Source of the DNA: Ravibacter sp964559125
GTDB lineage: Bacteria > Bacteroidota > Bacteroidia > Cytophagales > Spirosomataceae
Length of the DNA stretch: 64,000 nt
NCBI GenBank assembly: GCA_964559125.1
Contig: CAZLGW010000011.1
Location: 62,001 to 126,000, forward strand
Reading direction: 5' to 3'
Each line of letters begins with the position of its first letter. The first letter of the stretch is position 1. The translations under genes and the position numbers were made by a program. The notes beneath the pieces were generated by a model. That model had not been told where the DNA came from and made no database searches. It saw only the letters and a program-made list of their open reading frames with translations. Below, one piece after another: positions 8,835-17,036 of the stretch.

Positions 8835-10307
8835 ATGGAAAATCTGGTAAAAGAACTTGCCTACCGGCAGGCTGAACAGCAGACCCGGCGTAATTTTCTC
8901 CAGTGGATGGGGGTTACGAGCCTGGGTGCGATCGGGCTGGGCCATCTTATGTCGGGATGCGGGAAAGGATCGGCCGCTCCGGTATCGGCGGAAAGCGCAG
9001 TCAACCTGCCGCAGTTTACCCCCAAAGCAAAGCGGGTGATCTATATCCATATGGCCGGGGCTCCTTCCCAACTGGAGCTGTTTGACTTCAAACCCGAGCT
9101 GACAAAGTATCATGGCGTCGATTGCCCGGCAGAATTCCTGGAGGGGAAGAAGTTTGCATTTATCCAGGGTGTTCCGAAGATGCTGGGCCCACAGGGGAAC
9201 TTCAGGCAATACGGACAGTCGGGAGCCTGGGTTTCCGACTATGTCCCGCACATCAGTACGGTTGTCGATGAGCTTACTTTCATCAAGTCTATGCACACCG
9301 ACCAGTTCAATCACGCACCTGCGCAACTGCTGATGCATACCGGGAGCGCACGCCTCGGACGCCCGAGTATCGGCTCCTGGGCGGTTTACGGACTGGGTTC
9401 GGAAAATCAGAATTTACCCGGTTTCATCGTGCTCACTTCCGGCGGAAAGCAGCCTGATGCGGGCAAAAGCATATGGGGCAGCGGCTTCCTGCCGACGGTA
9501 TACCAGGGAGTGCAGTGCCGTACGGGGGGCGATCCCGTCCTTTATGTTTCCGATCCCTCGGGGGTTAAACGCTCCATGCGTCAGAAAACGATCGAAGCGA
9601 TCAACGAGATCAACCGCAAAACATACGAGGAGGTAGGTGACCCGGAGATTCTTACCAGGATAAGCCAGTACGAGATGGCTTTCAGGATGCAGATGTCGGT
9701 GCCTGAAGTAATGGATGTTTCCGGAGAGCCTCAATACATACTGGATATGTACGGGGTAAAACCCGGGGAAGGAAGCTTTGCCATGAACTGCCTGCTTGCC
9801 CGGAAGCTAATAGAAAGCGACGTGCGTTTTGTACAGCTCTTTGACTGGGGATGGGATACCCACGGCACTTCTGCAGACGGAGCCATCGAGATAGGGCTGA
9901 AAAAGAAGTGCCGGGAGTCGGATCAGGCTACTGCTGCCCTGATCAAGGATCTGAAAATGAGAGGGCTTCTCGACGATACGCTGGTCATCTGGGCAGGGGA
10001 GTTCGGACGCACTCCGATGCAGGAAAACCGCAACGGACTGGTGTTGCCTTTTATGGGAAGGGATCACCACCTCGACGCCTTTACCATCTGGATGGCAGGG
10101 GGAGGAGTAAAGAGGGGGTTGTCCTACGGCGAGACTGACGATATCGGGTATTATGCAGTGAAAGACCGTGTACATGTCCACGATCTGCAGGCCACTATCC
10201 TGCATCTGCTGGGCTTTGACCACGAGAAGTTTACCTATCCTTTCCAGGGGCGCAACTTCAGGCTCACCGACACAGAGGGGCATATAGTAAAGGGGGTAAT
10301 TGCCTGA
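8835..10307 (+). CDS. DUF1501 sulfatase-like protein with Tat signal
   Basis: 490 residues. The N-terminus has a twin-arginine motif (TRRNFLQ, residues 17-23) and a hydrophobic segment ending in LMSGC (Cys42), so it is probably a Tat-exported lipoprotein. The body is the DUF1501 domain, which belongs to the alkaline phosphatase/sulfatase fold: HMAGAPSQLELFDFKPEL, FDWGWDTHG, VIWAGEFGRTPM and a metal-type MGRDHH near the end. DUF1501 and DUF1549/1553 proteins occur as gene pairs, and this one follows its partner by 19 bases. A role in removing sulfate or similar groups from sugars is plausible but not shown. No formylglycine-type CxPxR motif was seen. Confidence 0.9.
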   Translation: MENLVKELAYRQAEQQTRRNFLQWMGVTSLGAIGLGHLMSGCGKGSAAPVSAESAVNLPQFTPKAKRVIYIHMAGAPSQLELFDFKPELTKYHGVDCPAEFLEGKKFAFIQGVPKMLGPQGNFRQYGQSGAWVSDYVPHISTVVDELTFIKSMHTDQFNHAPAQLLMHTGSARLGRPSIGSWAVYGLGSENQNLPGFIVLTSGGKQPDAGKSIWGSGFLPTVYQGVQCRTGGDPVLYVSDPSGVKRSMRQKTIEAINEINRKTYEEVGDPEILTRISQYEMAFRMQMSVPEVMDVSGEPQYILDMYGVKPGEGSFAMNCLLARKLIESDVRFVQLFDWGWDTHGTSADGAIEIGLKKKCRESDQATAALIKDLKMRGLLDDTLVIWAGEFGRTPMQENRNGLVLPFMGRDHHLDAFTIWMAGGGVKRGLSYGETDDIGYYAVKDRVHVHDLQATILHLLGFDHEKFTYPFQGRNFRLTDTEGHIVKGVIA

Positions 10308-10308
10308 T

Positions 10309-11973
10309 TTACAGGCATTTTTTTATTTTCTCTTTGATCGCAGTTTCTTCGTTTGCCGACGGCAGCGCTTTGCCAAGCGCAGATTGGTAGTACGTGAGTG
10401 CTTTGCCGCAGTCTTCCTTGTTTTTGTAATAATCCCCCAGCAGAAGGTAGGGGAGGTAGCTTTCAGGATTATTGTTTATAAATCGCTGCTCTTCCGCCCC
10501 GGAAAGCGAAAAGGCCCATCCGGTCATGAGGTATTTGCGGATGTGGTTCGCAGTCTTTTTGAATTCTTCGAAGTTGCGGTAATCCGGTGTAGCCAGGAAA
10601 GGATCGGGTAGGAGGGATAATGTGGAATCTGTTGGGTGAGGTTCCGGCGAGAAGACTTTTTTAAGGTCATATCCTACAAAAGTGCCGAGCTGGTAAGGGT
10701 TGGCCGACACCCATAGCCTGCGCTTGCCGGGCTTGAAGACTATGCCGTGGTGGGCAAGCAGCTGGTTGATCGATTTCGGGTTTCCGTAACCGATGAACTC
10801 GTCGTGCATGCCAAGGGTATTCCTCAATATGGAAACGCTGTTTTGAAGATCCAGCGGAATGTTGTCGCCGATCAGTTCCTTCATGCGGGCCAGGCGATAT
10901 CCGGAGTCGCTGTTTTCGATATTCACCTGGTTAGCTTTTTCGTTGCCCAGCAACCGGCCCTGGTAGTGATTGGAGCAGACGGTAAGCGCTGTTCCCGAAT
11001 CGTAGACATCCATCCGGGAGGGCGTTTTTTCAATGATCACGGCTTTGTCTTCGGCGGCAGAGCCTATCAGCAGTGATTCGCTGACAAAGGTTTCGCGTCT
11101 GCCTGCTATTGCGACCGCTTCTTCGATGTTGGCTGCGTATTGCAGGATTTCCCGGGCGAGGATAGAGATCGGGGTTTTGGCCTTGTAAGGAATATCCGAT
11201 TTAGCGGCGTTGAGTGTAATGGTAAGCCCTTTTTCGTTCATGCCCGACACTACTCCCGTAAAGCCGGCCCAGCCTACTGAGGCAAAAGCGTATCCGTCGT
11301 CCGGTTTCATGAAGAGGATGAGCTTGTTCCTGGCAAAGCCGTCGCCCATATTGAAGTCGAAGTTTCGGCCTATAATCAGCGAAGAGTCGGCAGAAAGATC
11401 TTTATTTACTGCAAAGGAAGTACAGCCCACCATATTCAGGTCGGTCAGCGCATGGCCGATATCGTGTGCGGCATGGTAGTTGAGCACGCGGTAGTAGGGT
11501 TTCCCTATAAAATTGAAGGTGTCTGAAAAAGACCGTGATATTCCGTATATTTCTTCGAGATTTTCCTGCTGTATATATTGGTCGATGTCCCGGTTGAACC
11601 AGCCGACGAAGTATTTCAGCCAGTTGAGTATGAATGGACCGGGGATCATGTTCCGGATCTGTTCGACAAACACATTTTCCTGCTCGTTGACAAGTTCTTT
11701 GGCAAGACGTCCGTAAATTACGCCCCGTTCGTAAGGTGCGCCTTCCAGGTACATTTCCCAGATCCCGTACCTGTTCTTACGAAGCCAGTTATTGCCTATA
11801 CGGTAGTAGTCCGGCGAAACTTCCGTTCTCTCGGGGTCGATCCCGGAGTCGGCAACCTGCGGAGGGGAGAGGCTGATCCTGAAATTGAACCATATGATCA
11901 GGGCAACAGCCAGCAGCACGAAACCTGCGAAAAGCTTAAGAAGAAATCTTGGGAAGCTGCGGCGCGAACTCAT
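10309..11973 (-). CDS. Peptidase C45 / acyl-CoA:6-APA acyltransferase-like Ntn hydrolase
   Basis: 554 residues with an N-terminal membrane anchor (about 9-29). The central region matches C45 Ntn-hydrolases: GCTSFAV provides the presumed nucleophile Cys184, followed by IIGRNFDF, GFTGVVSGMNEKGLTIT and CSNHY. In this family the protein cleaves itself just before the cysteine, freeing it as the N-terminal nucleophile for amide hydrolysis or acyl transfer. Here the cysteine is far inside, so a large propeptide of about 183 residues would stay anchored. The C-terminal 60 residues (SYLPYLLLGDYYKNKEDCG) look like a TPR. The stop lies just after the convergent DUF1501 stop. Substrate unknown, and phospholipase B-like or bile-salt-hydrolase-like use is an alternative. 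Confidence 0.82.
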   Translation of the reverse strand: MSSRRSFPRFLLKLFAGFVLLAVALIIWFNFRISLSPPQVADSGIDPERTEVSPDYYRIGNNWLRKNRYGIWEMYLEGAPYERGVIYGRLAKELVNEQENVFVEQIRNMIPGPFILNWLKYFVGWFNRDIDQYIQQENLEEIYGISRSFSDTFNFIGKPYYRVLNYHAAHDIGHALTDLNMVGCTSFAVNKDLSADSSLIIGRNFDFNMGDGFARNKLILFMKPDDGYAFASVGWAGFTGVVSGMNEKGLTITLNAAKSDIPYKAKTPISILAREILQYAANIEEAVAIAGRRETFVSESLLIGSAAEDKAVIIEKTPSRMDVYDSGTALTVCSNHYQGRLLGNEKANQVNIENSDSGYRLARMKELIGDNIPLDLQNSVSILRNTLGMHDEFIGYGNPKSINQLLAHHGIVFKPGKRRLWVSANPYQLGTFVGYDLKKVFSPEPHPTDSTLSLLPDPFLATPDYRNFEEFKKTANHIRKYLMTGWAFSLSGAEEQRFINNNPESYLPYLLLGDYYKNKEDCGKALTYYQSALGKALPSANEETAIKEKIKKCL

Positions 11974-12065
11974 CCGGGGATAAAAAGATTAATGATACGA
12001 AGTTAAACACAAATGAGAACATCCGGGTTTGTAAATTCGCGAAATATAGCTTTCAGAAAGAGAAT

Positions 12066-12701
12066 ATGCCATTAGCTTCGGAAAGGAAACTGGATGATGG
12101 TACGATCCTCGGGATCTGGGATATCCCGGAATCGCCGGAGTACCTGCTTTCAACCATCGTTCTTACCGGGGAAGAACAGGACGAGTTGCAGAAGCGTTCC
12201 GGTCTGCAGAAGAAAAAACAGTTCCTGGCTGCCAGGGCTACGCTTGCGCACCTGCTCGGGGAGCAAAAGCCTGTTTGTTATCTGCCGGGTGGCCGTCCTT
12301 TTATCCCGGGTAGTACGAAGCAGATTTCGGTTTCACACTCGGGAAATTACGTGGCTGTGGCGGTTTCAGCCGACCGGCCGGTTGGCATCGACATTGAGCT
12401 TATTCCAAGGAATTCGTTAATGAAGGCAAAAGGTTATTTTCTGAACGACGACGAACTGAAGCAGACAGCAGGCAGCGACCCGGTAGAAATGCTGCATGTG
12501 TACTGGTCGGCAAAGGAGGCGCTTTTCAAGTATGCCGGTAACCCGGAGCTTAATTTAAGAGATCATTTTTCAATAGGGTCCTTTCCCTTTTCGACCCAGG
12601 GAATGCTGAGTGCCAGGATTTTCGGGGCGCCTCAAACCGAACAGGTCACTTTGTCGTACTGGCTGGAGTCAGCCTATATTCTCGTTGTCACAGGGTATTG
12701 A
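12066..12701 (+). CDS. 4'-phosphopantetheinyl transferase, Sfp type
   Basis: 211 residues. It moves the phosphopantetheine arm of coenzyme A onto a serine of an acyl- or peptidyl-carrier protein. The two Mg-binding signature motifs are present: VGIDIE and WSAKEALFK, about 45 residues apart, and upstream the substrate motif GRPFIPG and ISVSHSGNYVAVAVS. I chose ATG 12066 (MPLASERK) because the open frame further upstream to 11949 overlaps the divergent C45 gene and has no family similarity. No polyketide or peptide synthase genes are nearby, so it may serve fatty-acid synthesis or a distant cluster. Confidence 0.92.
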   Translation: MPLASERKLDDGTILGIWDIPESPEYLLSTIVLTGEEQDELQKRSGLQKKKQFLAARATLAHLLGEQKPVCYLPGGRPFIPGSTKQISVSHSGNYVAVAVSADRPVGIDIELIPRNSLMKAKGYFLNDDELKQTAGSDPVEMLHVYWSAKEALFKYAGNPELNLRDHFSIGSFPFSTQGMLSARIFGAPQTEQVTLSYWLESAYILVVTGY

Positions 12702-12733
12702 ATATTAAACGTGACATTATAGCCTGAAAATTT

Positions 12734-12741
12734 TACATTTG
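12734..12741 (+). promoter_or_regulatory. -7 promoter element of the YeiH gene
   Basis: TACATTTG matches the Bacteroidota consensus TAnnTTTG exactly and lies 29 bases before the ATG at 12770. A TTTG at the usual 19-base distance upstream was not seen. Confidence 0.45.
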
Positions 12742-12769
12742 TTTTTTTTCATTAGTTCTATTACTTCTC

Positions 12770-14032
12770 ATGTCTCAAAAAACTTCCTTTAAGCTTACAG
12801 AAGACTGGACATCGCTGGTTCTGGGCTTCATGATCATATTTCTTTTTCTCGGCGGGATTCAATTTGCCGCTCCTTCTTACAAATGGGCCGGTATGGCCGA
12901 CCTGACGGACACCGTGCTCTCTTCCGGTAATCTCGGCAGGATCTTAATGCAGTTTGTGCTTGTTTACGTGCTCACTATCCTGGGGTATTGGCTGAAAGGA
13001 GACCCGGTAGTGCCGGTAGTCAAAGGGTTCCCGATTATCTATGTCCTGACCGTAATAGCGCTGATTATAGCCGGCAACAAAGTGATAAATGACCTGAACC
13101 TCGAAGCAGTCATCATCAGCCTTGCGCTGGGGCTTTTCATAAGGAATTTCCTGTTTGTACCTGAATGGCTCAAGGCCGCGCTTTCGACGGAGCTCTTTGT
13201 GAAAGTCGGTCTTATTTTATTGGGAACGACTATTATATTCTCCGATATTCTTAAAGCCGGGAGCCTGGGACTCATACAATCGCTGGTTGTGGTATTTTCG
13301 GTATGGTACTTTGCTTTCTGGGTATGCAAAAAGCTGAAAGTGGACGAAGACATGGCGTTGATGATCTCGAGTGCCGTCTCTATCTGCGGTGTTTCTGCGG
13401 CTATCGCTACTTCGGGAGCCATTGAAGGAGATTCGAAGAAGCTGTCCTACGTTATTTCAATGGTACTGATTACCGCCATCCCGATGATGATCTTTATGCC
13501 GATGATCGCCAACTACCTCGGGCTTTCCCAGGCGGTTACGGGGGCATGGCTGGGAGGAAGCATCGATACCAGCGGCGCGGTTGTCGCTTCCGGGACACTG
13601 GTAGGAGAGGAGGCGCTGAAAATCAGTACCATCGTGAAATTCTCCCAAAACGTTCTACTCGGTCTGGCCGCTTTCGCCATCAGCATATACTGGACTTACT
13701 CCAAATCTGCCGCCAATGCCAACGGGCATGTGGAAAAGCCTACTCTCGGTGTTATCTGGGAGCGTTTTCCCAAGTTCGTGATCGGGTTCCTGGCAGCATC
13801 CCTGGTTTTCTCCTTTTTACTGAGCGAGGAAACGGTTTCGAGCGTAAAAAGCGGTATCAAGAGTGTCCAGGGGCTTTGGTTTGCCCTGGCATTTACCAGC
13901 ATAGGTATGGAAACAAAATTCTCGGAGCTCTTCAGCCAGGATAATAAAAAGCCGCTTTATGCCTTTGTAACTGCCCAGACTTTCAACATATTTATTACGC
14001 TTATACTGGCGTATTTCCTGTTCGGGAGCTGA
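12770..14032 (+). CDS. YeiH-family putative sulfate exporter
   Basis: 420 residues, a polytopic inner-membrane protein with roughly 10-12 membrane segments. The family hallmark ISSAVSICGVSAAIATSGAI and the second repeat motif LGGSIDTSGAVVASGTLVGE are both clear, and ALAFTSIGMETKFSEL near the end is also typical. Members are annotated as conserved hypothetical sulfate exporters (UPF0324/PSE family), a role inferred from regulation by LysR-type regulators near sulfur genes, not by direct transport data. Here no sulfur gene or LysR gene is adjacent. It has its own promoter element upstream. Confidence 0.92.
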   Translation: MSQKTSFKLTEDWTSLVLGFMIIFLFLGGIQFAAPSYKWAGMADLTDTVLSSGNLGRILMQFVLVYVLTILGYWLKGDPVVPVVKGFPIIYVLTVIALIIAGNKVINDLNLEAVIISLALGLFIRNFLFVPEWLKAALSTELFVKVGLILLGTTIIFSDILKAGSLGLIQSLVVVFSVWYFAFWVCKKLKVDEDMALMISSAVSICGVSAAIATSGAIEGDSKKLSYVISMVLITAIPMMIFMPMIANYLGLSQAVTGAWLGGSIDTSGAVVASGTLVGEEALKISTIVKFSQNVLLGLAAFAISIYWTYSKSAANANGHVEKPTLGVIWERFPKFVIGFLAASLVFSFLLSEETVSSVKSGIKSVQGLWFALAFTSIGMETKFSELFSQDNKKPLYAFVTAQTFNIFITLILAYFLFGS

Positions 14033-14066
14033 TACCAGCCTGAAGTCAGCAAGGATTTTTTTCTTG

Positions 14067-14552
14067 TTAGATCTTTTTTGTCCGTATAAATATCATAGCA
14101 ATAGCGGTGGTCAGAACCCCCATTGCGAAGGCTCCGATGGTGCCTTGCTTTGCATAATTGGGGTAGTTGAAATAGGCTTCCGCGTCGGCTGTTGTTTTGT
14201 AATAACCTAGTTCTACAGAGCGTTTTATTACGTTTGGAAAATATTCGGGAGTGATGACATAAGAAGTTATCCATTGGGTCAGCGGACTTAGCAGTGCAAT
14301 GATGGCCGAGAGGATAATTCCGGAGATCAGCCCCTGTTTGTAACTCATTTCTCCGTCGTAATAATTCTTCTTTTTGTCTTTCAGAGCCAATACCATCACC
14401 CATATGGCAGGGATAGCAAAAAGGTTAGTGAGATAAAGGTGGTAATCGATGTATTTTCCGTGTAGCCCGGACAGCTTTTCCAAAACCATCCAGAGCAGGG
14501 TCATTCCCGAAAAGATGAAGGCCCATTTAATTTCAGTTTTAATGCTTTTCAT
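14067..14552 (-). CDS. DUF4199 membrane protein
   Basis: 161 residues with four predicted membrane segments: residues about 10-27, 40-56, 75-95 and 135-155. The arrangement, the KDKKKNYYDGEMSYKQGL loop and the small size match DUF4199 proteins, which are common in Bacteroidota and have no known function. It is convergent with the YeiH exporter gene and followed upstream by a gene-poor stretch. Confidence 0.8.
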   Translation of the reverse strand: MKSIKTEIKWAFIFSGMTLLWMVLEKLSGLHGKYIDYHLYLTNLFAIPAIWVMVLALKDKKKNYYDGEMSYKQGLISGIILSAIIALLSPLTQWITSYVITPEYFPNVIKRSVELGYYKTTADAEAYFNYPNYAKQGTIGAFAMGVLTTAIAMIFIRTKKI

Positions 14553-14985
14553 ACATTTTTTGTTTTTCGTAAATATTCTTAACCGGATTAATTACTTGAA
14601 AGTGTTGTTTTAAAGGAATAGCTGCTTCTACCGGACGGAGCGTTGTTTATGAGAGCATCAACGTTATTTCAGTCCGAAACCTGTACTAAGGTATAATAAT
14701 TGCTCAACATTTTCATCCAGTTGTTGACTTATCAGGTGCTTATTACACAGGGTGTTACAAATTTCCCCAACATCCTGTACCGGCATTGTTCCGGGAATGA
14801 GTGCAAATTCTCTACATATTCTTCTGCTGTGCTTCAATGACGGGAAACACCATGTGTATTTTCTTTTTTCAGCATGATCTTTTTAGCATCCTGAAATCAT
14901 ATACAGGCTGATTCCTTTTTTCAGAGCCGGATTACAAGCCGTATTTTCTGGTACCTGAAATTTTACTCAAAACCGATATCTTACT
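14553..14985. other. Gene-free stretch, 433 bases
   Basis: AT-rich sequence with no convincing open frame on either strand. I see no clear promoter, repeat or RNA gene in it. It borders an oxidoreductase remnant, so it may be decayed DNA. Confidence 0.4.
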
Positions 14986-15155
14986 ATGAAAAGCCAAGAG
15001 AAAATTCCCGTAGAATCGTTTCCTCCTCAGACCCAGCCCGTGCAGCCCGGGCTACAATCCGAAATGATGCCACTCTTTTCCTGGCAACCGACGATTCTAC
15101 CTATTTTATCGGGCAGACCCTTCATCCGAACGGCGGGGTAGTAATTAACACCTGA
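14986..15155 (+). pseudogene. SDR oxidoreductase remnant (YghA-like), large internal deletion
   Basis: The first 27 codons from ATG 14986 read PPQTQPVQPGLQSEM near the end, which is the characteristic lead of YghA-type short-chain dehydrogenases. Directly after this, in another frame, comes LFLATDDSTYFIGQ then LHPNGGVVINT and a stop at 15153-15155, the characteristic C-terminal end of the same family. The middle 230 or so residues, including the Rossmann motif and the catalytic Ser-Tyr-Lys, are absent. The gene was therefore reduced by one internal deletion to about 170 bases. This assignment rests on my recognition of both termini. Confidence 0.7.
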
Positions 15156-15168
15156 ACACACGTCGAAG

Positions 15169-15402
15169 ATGAGAAAGTATTCAAAAAAAGCACAGGAGCT
15201 CATAGCGCGTATCATGCGCAGAAAGAAAGCCGGGAAGCTCTACAGCAGCAGCGGCGACAAGGTAACGGACGACAAGCAGGCGGTAGCGATCGCTATTTCC
15301 GAAGCGAGAGAGAAAGGCTATAAAGTGCCACCTGCCCCCAAAAAGAACGGGAAGAAAACCGTGCGCAGCGCGGAGAAAAAAGTAGACCGGAAGAACCAGT
15401 AG
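15169..15402 (+). CDS. Small basic DUF6496-like protein
   Basis: 77 residues, rich in Lys and Arg at both ends. The core GKLYSSSGDKVTDDKQAVAI with AISEAREKGY resembles the DUF6496 family of small Bacteroidota proteins, whose function is unknown. The basic tail (PPAPKKNGKKTVRSAEKK) suggests binding to nucleic acid, which is inference. It starts 13 bases after the stop of the dehydrogenase remnant and may once have been in one operon with it. Confidence 0.7.
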   Translation: MRKYSKKAQELIARIMRRKKAGKLYSSSGDKVTDDKQAVAIAISEAREKGYKVPPAPKKNGKKTVRSAEKKVDRKNQ

Positions 15403-15427
15403 AGTGAATTATTGTAGCTTTTAGAAA

Positions 15428-15829
15428 TTATTTCAGTCGCTCCAGCACGCCTTTTCGTTTCACGATATTTTTATAGTCCCATTGAATCTCTCTTGATTTT
15501 TCGAGCCAACGTTTTAAATTTTCCCTATCGACTTCATCAATTGAATTATAGAATACTGAGGCGTCTTTAAATTTGGGGCCTCTTATATTTAATAGCTCCT
15601 CGTCAAAGTCTGCTCCGCTCCAGAACATCAGCCTTAGTCCTCTTTTCTGTTTGCTGTAGCCCGTTACAGGGTTGCCGTCGAGAAACCATACCGGATGTCC
15701 GTGCCAGATCTTGTTTTCGGCTTCGGGGAGATGCGTGGTGATCTCTACTGCGAGCAATTCACAAATGACTTTGTATTCAGCTGTTTGTGAGCTGTTATAG
15801 TCCAGGATATCTTCCGAAATTGTTGCCAT
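15428..15829 (-). CDS. DUF1801 (YdhG-like) protein
   Basis: 133 residues, the usual length for YdhG/DUF1801 proteins. Typical parts are EIKxxLPEAENKIWHGHPVWFLDG-like sequence, GYSKQKRGLRLMFWSG, and the end EIQWDYKNIVKRKGVLERL. Function is not established; the fold is related to iron chaperone frataxin-like domains in some members. It lies 8 bases after the end of the degraded SRPBCC fragment on the same strand. Confidence 0.8.
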   Translation of the reverse strand: MATISEDILDYNSSQTAEYKVICELLAVEITTHLPEAENKIWHGHPVWFLDGNPVTGYSKQKRGLRLMFWSGADFDEELLNIRGPKFKDASVFYNSIDEVDRENLKRWLEKSREIQWDYKNIVKRKGVLERLK

Positions 15830-15837
15830 ATGCCTTT

Positions 15838-16213
15838 TTACTTTTTCAGGTTTAACAGTAATTCGTCCAGGTTTTGGAAAGTCATTGCACAGCCTTCTCT
15901 GAATCCCATTGAGATCATTAGCTCAACATCTTCCCAACTATCGTGCTGTAAGGTTATGTTTACGGTAGTAACGCTGTTTTCTTCAGAGAAAATATTTGTC
16001 CATAGAGAACGTGGTTTTCCTGGTTTGCATTTCCATGCTCATTGCAGAATGCATCCAGCCATGAAACGAGTTTTTGAAGTTCGATTTTTTTGTAGTCTGC
16101 CTTGCACCAATGAATTTCGTTTTTAGGGCTATCATGTAATATAGCCATATGTCACCTTCTTTAAAGTCCAGTGTTTTGGTGTTGTTCCGGTAAGGTTTGG
16201 ACGCCCACCATCA
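15838..16213 (-). pseudogene. SRPBCC/AHSA1-family gene remnant, truncated and frameshifted
   Basis: Read on the minus strand, three frames together give a good AHSA1-like C-terminal half. Frame one reads WWASKPYR...LDFKEGDIWLYYM, frame two reads PKNEIHWCKADYKKIE...WLDAFCNEHGN, and frame three reads LWTNIFSEENSVTTVNITLQ and MGFREGCAMTFQNLDELL before a stop at 15838-15840. The frame changes fall near 16125-16135 and near 16010-16022. The first 50 or so residues are missing, and the remnant is joined directly to a quinone-reductase fragment. It cannot make a working protein. Confidence 0.7.
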
Positions 16214-16411
16214 TTGATCGAGCAGGTCGGGCTCAAGTTCCGTCCTCTTCCTGTAGCCGAAATGCAGGTTAGGGTCGAACCGTAAGTCGGCGATTTTGAT
16301 TTCTTTTAATTCCGCTCCGGTCGCCAATGCGCCTTTTTTATACGCTTCTGCAAGAGCATAGCAAAAGCTTTCTTTGTCAGGATGTCCGTAGATGATGAGT
16401 ATTTTAGCCAT
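16214..16411 (-). pseudogene. NAD(P)H:quinone oxidoreductase (flavodoxin-like) N-terminal remnant
   Basis: From ATG 16411 the frame reads MAKILIIYGHPDKESFCYAL, the FMN-binding start of the KefF/MdaB-like flavodoxin-fold reductases, and continues to GYRKRTELEPDLLDQ. It then meets a stop at 16211-16213, exactly where the SRPBCC remnant begins with WWASK. About 66 of an expected 190-200 residues remain, so the active-site and dimer parts are lost. A deletion joining the LEPDLL segment of this gene to the middle of the next is the simplest explanation. Confidence 0.7.
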
Positions 16412-16530
16412 TCCCCTTAAAATCAATACAGCTTTTCAAGGCGTCTACATATGCTTTGAATTTCTTTACACCCAATGTAGTTATTTTGCAGGTCGTAAGC
16501 GGGAAATTTCCTTTATATCCCTTAATGATC
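16404..16530 (-). pseudogene. Winged-helix transcriptional regulator C-terminal remnant
   Basis: A minus-strand frame of about 40 codons reads FPLTTCKITTLGVKKFKAYV then DALKSCID and stops at 16404-16406, overlapping the start of the quinone-reductase remnant. LTxxGxxxFxAYVxAL is the typical end of small winged-helix regulators that often precede such genes in Bacteroidota. The upstream part hits a stop at once and no DNA-binding helix is left. Support is a short motif only. Confidence 0.5.
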
Positions 16531-16554
16531 TATTTAACGATGAAATAATCTGGA

Positions 16555-16941
16555 TTATAACTGGGTTCCGACCGACCACATGTTTCCTCCGAAATCTCTG
16601 AATGTTGCCCGTCTGTCGGGGTCGCCCTCACTTTGCTTGGGGTGTTCAATTATTTCGCAGCCTGCTTTTACGGCTTTTTCAAATGTTTCGTCGACGTTGG
16701 GAACATAAACATGCATAACCAGATGAACCGGCGGAAATCGTTCTGATGAGTCGCCAAGCATGATAACAGAATCGTCAATTTGTATTTCTGCGTGCATGAT
16801 TGTCCCGTCAGCCCTGTCATAGCGCCTGATTTCCTTAGCGTCAAAAATTGTTTTCAGAAGGTCGATCAGCCTTTGTCCGCCGTTGATAATGAAGTACGGC
16901 GAAACAGAGTTGTACCCTGTAGGTTTGAATTGTTGGTCCAT
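16555..16941 (-). CDS. VOC (glyoxalase-fold) family protein, PhnB-like
   Basis: 128 residues, two beta-alpha-beta-beta-beta units of the vicinal-oxygen-chelate fold. Typical stretches are SVSPYFIINGGQRLIDLL, IMHAEIQIDDSVIMLGDS, MHVYVPNVDETFEKAVKAGC and DRRATFRDFGGNMWSVGT. PhnB-like members have unknown or varied roles, and some give resistance to drugs. It appears intact, unlike the remnants beside it. Confidence 0.85.
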   Translation of the reverse strand: MDQQFKPTGYNSVSPYFIINGGQRLIDLLKTIFDAKEIRRYDRADGTIMHAEIQIDDSVIMLGDSSERFPPVHLVMHVYVPNVDETFEKAVKAGCEIIEHPKQSEGDPDRRATFRDFGGNMWSVGTQL

Positions 16942-17036
16942 ATCTTTAGTTTTTTACATAACTATAGCGATCCAAGCCCCGGCTTATTATAATGACCCTG
17001 GTTTTAATGTCGCTTCACTATGTGTGTAATACTTTT

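Noticed and set aside
15027..15215. 62-residue minus-strand frame
   Set aside because: It overlaps the dehydrogenase remnant and the DUF6496 start and has no support.
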